From Brugia malayi (taxonomy: Eukaryota > Nematoda > Chromadorea > Rhabditida > Onchocercidae), in assembly GCF_000002995.4 (NCBI RefSeq), contig NW_025062479.1:23060721-23124720 (forward strand): DNA of 64,000 nt, given 5' to 3'. Under the pieces are notes generated by a model. It was not told where the DNA came from. It searched no databases and saw only the letters and a list, made by a program, of their open reading frames with translations. This document shows, piece by piece, positions 48,091 through 60,550 of this stretch (positions are counted from its first letter, which is position 1; the number at the start of each line of letters is the position of its first letter). The position numbers and the translations under genes were made by a program.

Positions 48091-49529
48091 TCTAAATATT
48101 TGTTTAATTTAAATGAATAATAATTTTACTCAAAATTTTGTTTTTTTAAAATTATTTTTTAACTTTTGTTTTTTCCTTTTTTTTTGCTCATAAAATAAGT
48201 TAATGTAAGCATATTTATTATAAACCAACTTTACAAAATGACTGCAAAACAATATTAATATAATTTAAGAATGAGTTACTTAAATTTATTCAAAGAAGAA
48301 AATTTCATTTGCATATTTGTAATGAGAGTATTTTTTAAAATTTTCAACATGAAAATTAGAGTTAATCAATAATTGTAGAAGTTATATCATAAATCAATCA
48401 ATGACCTTTCTTTTGACCTATTTATACGCATGCGTAATTCTTGTAATGATTACATCATATTATCTTTTATATTATCATCTTTTCATTTTAACTGTTCAAT
48501 TCTCTTACAAATGGATCTAATATTTTTAATTAATTAATTAATTAATTTAAGAATGTTTATATCATTGTGAATTAACCGATTACTGTTAGCATTAATTCAA
48601 TTTGAGTTTAACAATGAAGTCAGTAGCCATTCGTAGATGAATTGGAGTAGAAAGAGGCGACAAGTATAAGAAGGAAAGCAATCGGTAATTGATGGGATCG
48701 ACTCACAGCGGAATGGGTCGTTCCGCTGACTCTTATGACAGCGGAATGCATCGTTCTGCTGACTCTTATTACTGAACGGAATGAATCGTCCTGCTGACTC
48801 TTATTACTGAACGGAATAGATCGTTCCGCTGAATCTTATGACAGCGGAATGGATCGTCCTGCTGACTCTTATTACGGACGGAATGGGTCGTTTTGCTGAC
48901 TCTTATTACAAACGGAATGGGTCGTTCCGCTGACCCTTATGACAGCGGAATGGATCGTTCTGCTGACTCTATGATAGACGAGTAGAAACTCTAACACAAT
49001 CTATCTATCTCGGTTTGTTAGCGCTGAACTTTTAATCAGTTCTGAACTCTATTAAAAATAATATCATTGTTCTATTCTATATTGAATTGATTTTAAAATT
49101 CGCAAAATTTTCAAAGAAAAAAAAATGAAAGAAATGAAAAAAACGAAAATTATATTTGCAACAAAAATGTTTCAATACCTATACAATTCTCTCTTAGCTA
49201 TGATTAAGAGAAAATTTTTAATTTGAATAATGAAAAAAAGGTATATAATATTTATTTGATAAGTCATTGCAATTACATATCATTGACATAATCAAGTTCA
49301 AATTTTAAATTTTAAATATAATTATAAAATGCACAATGTAATACAAAATTGCTAATTAGATAAACCATATACTCTGATAAAAAAATTATCATTTTCAGAC
49401 GATAATTGTGCAAATTAATCATTTCAAATTAATTATTCTTTTATCTTCTAATTTGATTTAATTATTCTTTTATCTTCTAATTTGATATTCTAATCCATTA
49501 AAAAATTTTAAAATCTAGCTCAACATCAG
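48091..49529. other. Intergenic stretch containing a 33-35-bp array
   Basis: Upstream control region of the small membrane protein gene on its left. A tandem array occupies 48695-48985. AT-rich DNA without exons fills the rest. Confidence 0.45.
48695..48985. repeat. 33-35-bp tandem array with self-complementary units
   Basis: About eight copies of a unit like acagcggaatgggtcgttcc followed by gctgactcttatg. In good copies gcggaa and ttccgc are inverted repeats separated by seven bases, so each unit could fold as a hairpin. The right half of the unit (gctgactctta) is better kept than the left. GC content is higher than in the surroundings. Confidence 0.9.
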
Positions 49530-50131
49530 AAAAAAAAATTGTTCAAACCAAATTTTATGAATATGTGGAATTGAAAAGTAAACCAAATAATGGTCTAACA
49601 AATAATTTACAATTTAAATGGACCTATTAGTGTCCACTGCAAATAGGAAGTGCTAATTCAAAATTACTACAAATTTATGAAAGCACTAAATTTCAAACAA
49701 ATGAAAATGAAATTGATCCAGAAGAAGTATCTATTAGATTTTTAAGTGTAATCAAAATAAACTTTTTTTTTTTCACTTAAGATACTATCAACATTTCTCG
49801 ATAATAATTTTAAGATCACAGATTATCATAAATCATTTCAATCAATAATTCTCAAATTTGATTTCATTAAATTAATTCAATCTTTTTCAATTGTTACTTA
49901 AACAATATTATCATAGAATTCAGAGTTCTATCGAACCCAATTATACTAATTAAAAGGAAAATATTAATTAGTCCTCACTTGCTACTATTCTATAATAATA
50001 TTCTAGCAATTAAATCCATTAAATCAAAACAATTTGAATTATTACTTTGTCGATGTCGAATATTTGTTGGCAAAGATATCATACGGATCGTACGTGGAAT
50101 ACGTATCAAAAGTGAAAATGACATAACTGAA
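49530..50131 (+). CDS. Unresolved plus-strand gene: three candidate internal exons
   Basis: Candidate exons 49530-49577, 49647-49745 and 50007-50131 join in frame (A|GA, then A|CA). They give about 90 residues including [38 protein letters not shown], and [20 protein letters not shown]. Composition is protein-like, and acceptors (catcag, aaatag, ttctag) and donors (gtaaac, gtgtaa, gtaggt) are all present. Without splicing, the same stretch contains an in-frame TAG at about 49630. A further exon may start at 50532 (ERQFTAEEPYKFLS), phase-compatible with the donor at 50132. No start or stop exon is certain and I do not recognise the family. A fast-evolving gene and a decaying pseudogene are both possible. 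Confidence 0.4.
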
Positions 50132-50149
50132 GTAGGTTGACAAATGATT

Positions 50150-50365
50150 TTAGAAGTGTCACTCTTTTAAGAATTTGAGACTAATATTGAATTTCAAATT
50201 GACTTAATTTAAGATTATTTAGAAGTGTCACCTTTTTAACAATTCGAGACTAATTCTAATTTCAAATTGACTTAATTTAAAGTTATCCAGACGTGTCATC
50301 TTTTTAAGAATTTGAAACTAATATCTAATGCAAAATTGACTTAATTTAGAATTATCCAAATGTGG
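50150..50365. repeat. Three tandem repeats of about 70 bp
   Basis: Copies begin a(g/c)a(a/c)gtgtca(c/t) and contain tttttaagaatttgagacta and caaattgacttaattta. Diverged by about 10-15 percent. The repeats directly follow the candidate exon ending at 50131. Confidence 0.8.
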
Positions 50366-50531
50366 TACTTTATATTTTATAACCTTAAATACATATTATT
50401 TTTATGGATCTGATCAAACTGAAATTTAAGTGGTTTGAATATATCATTTCAAATCAATATGATCACTGTAATGTAACAATTTGATATCGAATTTGATTCA
50501 GTTTAATACTGAAATTGAACTTCTTTTTAAG

Positions 50532-50600
50532 GAGAGGCAATTTACTGCGGAAGAACCATACAAATTCTTATCTAAGCAAAAGTTTGAAAAAAATTTAAAT
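50532..50600 (+). CDS. Possible further exon of the unresolved plus-strand gene
   Basis: After an acceptor ctttttaag, the frame GAG AGG CAA reads ERQFTAEEPYKFLSKQKFEK before entering low-complexity sequence. Its phase fits the donor at 50132. The 3' boundary is not clear. Confidence 0.25.
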
Positions 50601-53600
50601 AGATTTAGTTTATTTAAAAAAATTTAAATAGTTTAATTTAAATAGCTTCTATGTTGATTAATTAGTATCATTACATTTTAGCATTATTTAAATTTTGATC
50701 AGTACTAGTTGGAAGTAACTTTAACTAGAAAAATATTGTGGATGTATTGATTATGCCGATTTTTTATTCTTAAAATAATTGATATATAATATATATATGT
50801 GTTAAGAATTGAAATAATTAAATATCAAAATTAAGTCAGCAATAAATAAATTTAAATTATATATAATTTAAAACTTATTATAATGAAAATTTGAATTTTA
50901 TAAAATTATCAAATTATTAATTGTAATCATTTGAGAGAATCAAAGGAAGCCATTTATTCAAATATTATCTGAATCTCAAACTGAGAACAGCTTTTCTAAT
51001 AAACAAAAACAGGTAAATATAATATGGTTTAGATTTTACGTATTATTCGAATTCTTTTTATGCTCACGTAATTGACGCAATTAACGTTTGAACACGCAAT
51101 AGCAATAAAACTTGTTTAATTGTATTCATTAGTTAATTACAATTTATTATTTTATTTTTATTAATTCAATGAAATTTCATACGATTTACTACAATGGTAA
51201 ATGAAATTATTTTATTAAAAACAATTTCAGATATTGACTCTGTAATTTGATAAAAAGATTAGAAAAAATTCTGGTAAAGTTATTCATGAATTGATCAATG
51301 TTTTTAAACAATTTTAAACTTTAACTGATCAATTATCAATTTTAATTAATTATTTTTTATTTAATTATATGATTAAACTAATATTTTTGTTTACCACTTT
51401 GAATTATTTTGCTGATAAGAGTAGATGATGATGATTAATGAAAGTTAAAATTTATACTTTTCCTTAAATTTCATTTAAATAATTTCTCTTTTTGGAAAAA
51501 GATTTCATTGATGTAGGACCATTACTAGTGGATATAGTAACAACCACAAGAAACTTTCAAAATTTATGGCCAAAAAAAAAAGAATTAATGAGCAATAAAT
51601 ATTGGCCAAACTAATTTTAATTTCAAAAAATTCACAGAAAGTATAATTTTCATTTAATTTTTTTTTTTATTTTCATAAAAAAAAAAAGGACAAAGAGAGA
51701 AAATGAGCAAAAATTGATATTTTATTTAAATAATTTTTTAATTAGTATACTGAAATATTTAATTATACAAGATTTTTTTTTCTTAATTAAAATTTTATTA
51801 ATGATAAATGAATAAGTATGCTAATTGCAATTACTATTAAAAAATATAATCATCTAAAAAATTCTTTTTTTTTTTTTTTTGATTTTTATTTGATTTAAAA
51901 TCAAATTATTTTCTGACATTTATTAAAATAATTTTTCAATTATACTGAAATATTTGTATATAAATTATTTTTTAATTGAATTTTATTAATAATAAATAAA
52001 TAAGTATGCTAATTGCAAATAAGATTAAAAGATAAGATTATGCAAAAGTCTTTTTTTTGATTTTTATTCGATTTAAAATTAAATTATTTTCTAAAATTCA
52101 TATTTTAAAAAATATATCCAATTTATTTTGTAAAGATATAATTTTATCGTTTTATTTTGAACTTTACCTACATTTAGTATTTCCTGTAAATTTTCAATAT
52201 TTATTTGCGTACAGAGTAAATTTACCGTATGAAATTTTTACAGATTAAATTTACAGTATGAAACTTTTTCAAAAAAAAAAAAGTTAAAAAATTTTTTTTA
52301 GAAAGATTTGGAGCTTATGCCAAAGATATAATTGCTAATACTGGTGATGATCTTATTCAAATTCAAAATATCTAATTCAAATTTATTGAATGAACAAAAG
52401 ATGAATTACAATGATTTTAATAATATTACATTTTTCAAAAATAAAAGTAAACAACTTCTTCAAGTTTCATAAAATTTTCAAAAATTTTTTTTCATTTATT
52501 ATTTAAAAATTACTTTTTTCTAAATTATATTTTAAAAGAAAAATTTTCTAATAAATTTTCTATGATTTAATTTTACAATTTAGATAAATAGATAAACATA
52601 TATTGCATATTTATTTCAGTAAATTTTAATAATAAACAAATGTTAGCCATCGAAAATAATAACAAAAAATTCTGAAAGGTATGCTTTAATTAATATCAAT
52701 ATTAAATTAAATTAATATTAAATATTAAAACAGCAAATTCGATTTGCACCTCAGAAGCAAATTTGATTTAATAAAGATATATGTATACAAAAAATAAAGC
52801 CAATAAGGTTTCAAATTAATTAAAACAAAAAAAAAACGAAATGATCTATGGTTATTTAAGTAAGTGATAAAAAATAATTTATGATAAAGTATATAATTAT
52901 GAGCTAGCATGCAATCATCTTTTAATATTTTAAATTTTTTATTTGAAATATTTCTTTTTCCAAAAATTTGTATTTGTTAAAAATTTTAAAAAAAATACGT
53001 ATTCATTGTAATCAATTGAATTTAATAGAAATTATTTTTTAGTATGTTTAAACTATTTTTTGAAATTGATTAAATTAGTAAATAATTATGAAGAAAGAAA
53101 GTTTAATTGTTATTATTTGTTTTATTTCAAATTACTAATTAACTTATTGTTAAACTTTTATTATAACTTTTTTTTTTTTGAAAGAAAATATATGAATATT
53201 AGATATAATTCAACAGATTATCTTATATTCCTTATTAAGTTATACTTTTAAAATTGCAGAAATTACAAGTAAATTCTTGTCAAATATCAAAATCATCAAT
53301 GCAAACAAAATTCCATTGCAAATATTGGCGAAAATATTTATAGGATACAATGTCGTACGTGTTATACGTGATACTCATATTACTATTTCTACGTTTCTCG
53401 TACGTTTTAAACTTTTTTTTTTTTTTGAACTATCAAAATAATATAAAAATCGATGAAAGAATAAATAAATAAATGCTATTATTTGTTTGTTAATTTTATC
53501 GATTTGTTAAAATTTCATCCATTGCAGACAAAAAGTTTTGAAATGATTGAAATATTGTAAATAACAATTTCAAAGTATTGAAGATGAGAAGAAATAATGC

Positions 53601-54692
53601 TAAATTGATTACGTAAATTCAACGATTACACCGAGAGAAAAGACTAAAGATCAAATTAAAATAGACTAAAAAATATTTGAGAATTGAAATTTTTGTTTTT
53701 TTTTAAATAGTATATGTGATTTTTTGAATTCTATCAAATGGTGATTATTTGTGAAAGTGGATGACAATGACTAGTGACAGGTTAATTGGATAAATAGAAA
53801 TGAAAATGATTGGATTAAATATTTTGTTTATGTTTTAAAATCACCATTACTTTTTGTTGACAAGTAAACATACAGCAATCAAATAGATTCCTGATGACTC
53901 TCCTTTTTTTTTTTTTTTTTTAATTAAATTAAAGATGAATTTAATGATCGATTGGTCGAGAACAGAAGATTTATGACAAGGAGTTAATTTACAAATCATT
54001 CATATTATTTGTTCTCGATCATTCTGCAATTACTCTATTCAATTTAATAAAATTTATTTAATAAATTTTTACAGAAGAGAAAAAAAGAGAAGATAGGAAA
54101 CAATGTTGTTTATTTATGGTTTAGTTTATTATTTGCCTATCTTTTTAAATTTAAAGAAAAAAAAAATATTTTCAAAAAAATTGAATTATATGGGTTTTTT
54201 CACAAAACAGAATAAAGAGTTTGTAAAACAACAAAAAGTAATGATATAATTTATTTGTGTTAACAACTTAAGTAATGATTAAACTGTTCCTTAATATGTT
54301 TTATAATTGACAACTTACATATACTTGATAATTGATATTCATCCAAAACGTTATCACTGTCTTATCAGGAATTAATAAGTAGCTAAATTGATGATTGCCA
54401 TGGAGTAATATTGTGGTTCATTTTTGAGAAAATAAAAAGTTACTTATGATAACAAATATAACCAAACCAAACGAGTAAGTATCGTTGAAATTTTAGGAAC
54501 ATATGAGTAGGAATTAAATTATTTATTAATGAATTAGCAAACATTTACAATTAATCCTAAAATGAAATTGATGATATGATAGCTTATCAATGACAACGAT
54601 TTATTAATTTATTTACAATTTGTTTATTAATGAATTAACAAACATTTACAATTAACCCTGAAATGAAATTGATAATCTGATATGATAACTTA
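50601..54692. other. AT-rich stretch with scattered weak coding signals
   Basis: Three short plus-strand frames after acceptor-like sites look slightly protein-like: about 51503-51580 (FIDVGPLLVDIVTTTRNF), about 52301-52373 (RFGAYAKDIIANTGDDLIQI, ending in TAA), and about 53260-53350 (KLQVNSCQISKSS, ending in TAG). They might be later exons of the gene begun at 49.5 kb, or remnants. Phases could not be closed. Otherwise homopolymer-rich DNA. Confidence 0.25.
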
Positions 54693-57600
54693 TCAGTGAT
54701 TGCCATCAGGATTATAACGCATACTACGTACTAAACCATTCCAACGGATACCACGTAAAGTAATACTTTTAAGAAATTGAACTTCTATCGATGAATCAAT
54801 TCGATCGCATAATTCGCAACTTTCCAAGTATAACTCAGTGAGCTTCGGTAATGAAATTAATGCACTGAAATAGATTGTTTATTAATTCAAATTCAAAATT
54901 TTCAAAAAACATTTTTGTTCTGAAAAATAAAAATTTCAAAAACAAAAATAATTCTTACTCCTGTAATACTTATACCTTTTCAAGCACTTTTAATACTACC
55001 GCTAAAAAAGAGAGAGTTAATCTGAGAGAGATCAAATATTTAGTTGACAATATAATGACTTTCAAAGAATATATTTTCTTGTCAAACATCTAAAAGTGAT
55101 AAAAACAATTTGATCTGTTTATTTGTTTTTGTTTTTGTTTCTTTTTTTTCTAAAAATTTGCATACAAAACAAATAAACTTTAAAATAATACCAACAAAAT
55201 AAAATTCTAATAATAATTTCAGTAGCAGATACGAGTAAAGTACCTACGGTACTTTTTAACTTTAAAACAGATATATTAAACGTACGTGTAAAATCGTTTC
55301 AACTGATCATTAGTAGCAAATAAAGCATTCCAAATATGTACAAAACGTAATGAACGATGTGTTACTAGAAACCAGATCAGTAATTCCGGATATTTTGCAG
55401 TGCTATACCGTACCCCGAGCTGTACATATACAGTAATCAGTTGAATCAATGAAATAAGGAGTTACCGTAATCTCAATAAATTTAAATAATAAAATGAAAT
55501 TTATTCCTTGTTCAATCATAAACTCTCAAAAAAATTAGAAAAAACCAACATATACATTTTGTTTTTTTGCATATGTACAAAATATTATTAATAAAAAAAA
55601 AAAATAAAAATACGCTAGAATGATCAAAAAAACGTGATCACCGTCTATTGATCATTATTTTTATCCGTCACGTAACAAGCAACACGTATTCTATCATAGT
55701 AGCATATTTTCATTGAAAATTTTCTTTTAATGTGATATAAATTTTTCCTCCATGAATTTTTCAAATTTTTTAATCATTTTTTTTTTTTTTCATATATATT
55801 TCTTTTTTTTTTCAATTATCAAAAATATAAAATTAAAATTTTTAAAAATTGTAATAAATTTGACTAATGAATTAAATGAACATTAAAAGATAGTAAAAAA
55901 AAATTAATACCACTTACACTTATATGTTTCAATTTGTACAAATAGCAATTAGTTTCACACAATGAATATAATATTCTGGCTAAAGTGTCATATGGACAAT
56001 TGAGCACAAGCATTTCCAAATGTTGCATAAAACGTATAGGTGGTACTTCTAATCGATATGAACATCCTTATTTAAATAATAATTAATTAAAATGAATTAA
56101 AACATAGCATTAAAATTCATACAAACATACATACATAATTTATTATTTTTGAAATATTTTTTGAAAAAAAAAAAACATAAAATTTTATCATTTTTTTTAA
56201 AGAAATTCTATTATTTACTTCAAATTATTAAATTACATTTAGTAATTAATGAAAATTTTTTTAAAACAATTTTTTATTTTTCATATACTAAAGCATAATA
56301 TGAAATTTAAAAAAGAAAAGTGAAAATTTTAACCTTTGCCAATAGTTTTTTGAATCATAAATCCGTCCATAATCAATATTTTCAATTGTCGAAAATATTG
56401 CAATGCTAAGATTGCATCTGTTTCAAAAAATGGCTTATTGCAAGTTTGACTTAAATCTAATCGATATAATCTTGGTGTTGCTGATGCTAGCTGCAAACAG
56501 GTAAGTAAATCATTAAATAATTAGGTAAAAACTAATTTCGTAATTAAATAATTAGGTAAAAACTAATTTCGTGACTATTATTTAATTTATTTCAAATCAT
56601 TGAAATGATATGTTATACTTCGATAATCATTATAATATTTACGAATATACTTCAATTTATATCAAATATCACTTGATTAATAAGCTAATACTAATTAAAA
56701 TTATCAGGTAAAAAAGTGAAATCTATTTAATTAGTTCAAAATTAGTTAATGAATAAATGCTAACTAAAATTATCAGGTTAAAAAATGAAATCTATTTAAT
56801 TACTGCAAAATTAGTTAATAAACTAATGCTAATTAAAATTATCAGGAAAAAAAAAAAGTGAAATCTATTTAATTACTGCAAAATTATTTTATTCATATCA
56901 CTGGCAATAATAATTTATAAATTAAAACTATTCGTTACCTGAATTAAACCGGTTAACGTGAGGACAACTGAACAATGACGAAATGATAGGTCACGTAAGG
57001 CTGGCATATAAAGATTGATAAATGAAAAAATTTTATCAAAAATTGCATCACAAACATTTTGCTTATTGAAATTGCTCCATTTGCAATTGTAAAATATAGT
57101 TAAATAATCAGAAACAACGTCAAGATGATTTCGATAGCATAAATTATACTCAACAAGCCATTTGTGATACTTTGATACCTGTCAAATAATTTTAATTTAA
57201 AATTTGTAAACTTAACCTTTCTGAAATTTGCTATAGAATTATTTATAAATAAATATGAATAACAATAAAATGTCATTGTAAAAATACTTAAAAAAAGAAA
57301 AAAAAAAGAACTAATTTGTAGCTAATTATCATATAATGACTTTTTTTTTCTTTATTAATTATTATATTTATTGTAGAAGAAAAATTTTTTAAATTTAAAA
57401 TATTTAATTTGTTTTGAATTTTTAGTTTATGCATAAATTATACTCAACAAGCCATTTGTGATACTTTGATACCTGTCAAATAATTTTAATTTAAAATTTG
57501 TAAACTTAACCTTTCTGAAATTTGCTATAGAATTATTTATAAATAAATATGAATAACAATAAAATGTCATTGTAAAAATACTTAAAAAAAGAAAAAAAAA

Positions 57601-57933
57601 GAACTAATTTGTAGCTAATTATCATATAATGACTTTTTTTTTTCTTTATTAATTATTATATTTTATTGTAGAAGAAAAAATTTTTTAAATTTAAAATATT
57701 TTAATTTGTTTTGAATTTTTTAGTTTATGCATAGAAACAAAGACATTTAAAATAAAATCTATAAAAATAAATTAATTAATGTGAGAGAGAAGAAAAAAGA
57801 AAGGTAATTTTAAAAGATTCAGAAGAAAGGAACGATGAAAATAACAAACTTGTCGTAATTGAAGTAACGAGAAGAAATCGCAATAATTTAAAATGATTAA
57901 TTGAATTTCGGACGGTAAACAATTAATTGACAT
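54693..57933 (-). CDS. F-box / leucine-rich-repeat-like protein
   Basis: Six exons downwards: 57933-57850, 57178-56939, 56490-56334, 56066-55918, 55419-55286, 54864-54693; 311 residues with phases closed throughout. An F-box at residues about 4-42 begins LPSEIQLIILNYCDFFSLLQ and continues LRQVSKYHKWLV across the first splice. The rest is irregular LRR-like (MPALRDLSFRHCS, TPRLYRLDLSQT, RQLKILIMDGF, LEMLVLNCP, LKHISLGVRY, LPKLTELYLESC), about 25 residues apart. By family, it should bind a SKP1-type adaptor in an SCF ubiquitin ligase and use its repeats to choose substrates. The target is unknown. For exon 55419-55286 a second acceptor 17 bp downstream would break the phase, so the upstream one (tgtacag) was chosen. 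Intron 1 contains a duplicated copy of the exon 2 acceptor. Confidence 0.85.
56505..56890. repeat. Short tandem repeats in an intron of the F-box gene
   Basis: A 36-bp duplication (ttaggtaaaaactaatttcg at 56521 and 56552) is followed by three copies of a unit of about 67 bp, containing aaattatcagg and tgaaatctatttaatta, at about 56690-56890. Confidence 0.8.
57137..57731. repeat. 294-bp tandem duplication spanning an exon/intron boundary
   Basis: Copy 1 is 57137-57430 and copy 2 starts at 57431, both beginning gcataaattatactcaacaa. The two differ only by a few homopolymer-length changes. Copy 1 includes the first 42 coding bases of F-box exon 2 (57178-57137) with its splice acceptor. Copy 2 repeats both inside intron 1 (57472-57431). 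Confidence 0.95.
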
Positions 57934-59394
57934 TGTATTTTAAAAATTGACAATCAGTTTCAGTTTAAAATTAACAGTTCACAATGATTGTTAGTTGAAT
58001 GATAACTGCAATAAAGAAAAGGAAGGTTAAATTAGAAGTAGTGATAAAAAAAAATAATTAATTGCCGAATATTTACATTTTTTTTTTCTTTCCAAAAAAA
58101 GATTTGATTGAATTACGATATAATTTATAAAAAAATAAAAGAGCAAAAATCAAAATGAAAATATCAATATTATTTATAAATGATTTCATTGAAGCCATTT
58201 AGAATATAGCGCTAATTTAATTAAGAAAAAAAAGGAGATTAAATTAATAATAAGTAAATTTTCAAATAGAGAAAGATATAAAATTAGAAATACTTATTTC
58301 TACATTCATTATAATATATGGAATTTTTACAAATAATAAATAATCTTAAAAATTATTCAATACAAAATATTTAATTGTCATTCATACAGTGAAGTGGCAA
58401 TTAGACTAATATTTATGATTAAACACAACCAAAATAAATTACGATGAGGTCAGGTCAATGATCATTTAAGGTCAAGTTTAGCTAAAACAATATTTAAAAT
58501 AGATGTGACATGAGAATTCCATAAGAATTTAATATGAACTTTTGCTAGAAGTATATTTCTTGATAAAAAAAACATCAGTTTTTACTCTTCTTGTCAATAA
58601 AACTTAAAAAATTTTTATTCAAACTAAGGAAATTTGTAATTTAATTGCTAATATAGACTTAGAGTAATAAATATGAACAAAAAGTATAAAATTTTATGAA
58701 ATTTAATATCTCTCTATCGTTAAAACTTTCAAATTTAATTTTAAAATTAAGAACTTTCTCGCAAACTTTATTATTCATACGTCATTTCATTAAATGCAAT
58801 ATTTTATAAAGTAAATTAAATGATTTGTCTTTTTAGAAAAAACGAATATTTTTTATGGTTTTAAAATTATAATTCAACGATTACAATTAAATATAAATAC
58901 TTTTTTTTTTTCAAATTTATTTATGAACCATAAATACATAATGAAGTGAATAATATAAATATTAAAATAAAATTGTATCAAATTTGTTTAATTTATAATT
59001 GAAATTTTAAAAAGGTTATCTTATTTGTAATTATTTTTGTAAAAAAAAAGCGAAAATAATGTTTAATTTGTAATTAAAATAAATTGCTAAAAGCAAACAA
59101 AAAGAAAAACAAAACCATTTTAAAATTGAAGAGAAAATAGAATAGATTTTAAAAAGTGATAATAAGATGATAAGAAATAAATATATTTGTGACAAGAAAA
59201 AGTTAAAAGGAGAAAAAAAAACAAGAAATAATTGTACTCTCTCTGCTAGTTTTCCAATTTTTTTTTTTTTTTCTTTTTTTTAGCAAACAATCAATACGTT
59301 GATTGATACTAGTTGAGTTGATTGTGCTGTAAATGTTTATTTGAATGATAAATAATTTTCTTTCTTTCTTTTCTCATTCTTTTTTAATAATATT

Positions 59395-59965
59395 CACTTA
59401 TTTACTTACTTATCTGTTTATTTACTTTGCTATTTGTCAATTATATTGTCGTATAATTTACTTACTTAAAAATTATATTGTCATCTAATTTACTTATTTA
59501 CTTATCAACTATATTGTCATGTAATTAACTTATTTATCAATTATAATATCATGTAATTTACTTACTTACTTATCAATTATATTCTCATGTAATTTGCTCA
59601 CTTATTCATAAATTATATTGTCATGTAATTTACTTGTTTACTTATCGATTTACTTACTTTCTTATCAGTTATATTGTCATGTAATTTACTTATTTATTTA
59701 TTTGCTTACTTATCAATCAAATTGTCATATAATTTCCTAGCATTTAACAATTATTTTCCAAATTTCATTACCTACTTATCAATTTATTTCCTTACTTACT
59801 TATTAGTTAAATTGTCATATAATTTCTTAGCCTTTAACAATTACTTTCCAAGTGCCATATAATTTACTTACCTACCTATCTATTCATTTCCTTACTTAGT
59901 TATCAATTAAATTATCATATAATTTCTTAGCATTTAACAATTACTTTGCAAATGCTATGTAATTT
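59395..59965. repeat. Degenerate tacttatcaattatattgtc repeats
   Basis: About seven diverged copies of a 35-45-bp unit (cttacttatcaattatattgtcatgtaatt) at 59395-59700 merge into three longer units of about 115 bp that add tagcatttaacaattacttt. A plus-strand open frame (59674-59862) is simply the repeat translated. Confidence 0.8.
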
Positions 59966-60509
59966 AAAGAAAATTAACAACTGAAAGAGGAAAGGAAAAA
60001 AAAGAAAGAAAAGTTGGTGGAAAAGTTTGTCAAATTGTTTACTTTTAGTATTATATAGGAAATAAAATACTTTCTGTTATTTGATCATTTTCTTTAACTA
60101 TTTTGCAATGAATGGTTTTTTTCATTTTTTGTTTTTATATTTATTTTTCACTCTTTTTTTTTTTTTTTTTTTTTTGAGAAATTTGATAATTTTCTGATAA
60201 ATATCAAATTGTAAGTGATAAGATCAAACAATGAGCATAGAAAAGTTTTATTATTAATATGCAACAGTTATCTTTCAAAAATATTTAAATTCAATGTTTG
60301 AATTTCATTTTTGATTTACTTTTTTTTTTTGTTACCTATATAATTTAATTTGAATTTGACTAATAAAACTATTAAAATGAGAAATGAAAAAGAAATAAAG
60401 TTTAATTCAAGCTATCATCATTAATCAATTTCATAGAAAATGTAATTTGAAGAAAAAAAAAAATTGCAGAAAAGAACCTTTTAAAATTATTCATAGTTAT
60501 ACATAAAAA

Positions 60510-60550
60510 GAGGGAGAGAGAAATGAAGAGAGAGAGAGAGAGAGGGAAAG
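60510..60550. repeat. GA microsatellite
   Basis: gagagaga tract interrupted once by aatgaa. Purine-only stretch of about 40 bases. Confidence 0.85.

Noticed and set aside
52725..52910. Minus-strand 61-codon frame
   Set aside because: AT-rich chance frame with Tyr/Phe/Leu bias and no acceptor or donor logic.
59674..59862. 62-codon plus-strand frame with internal repetition
   Set aside because: It is only the tacttatcaatta tandem repeat translated; no selection on the frame is apparent.
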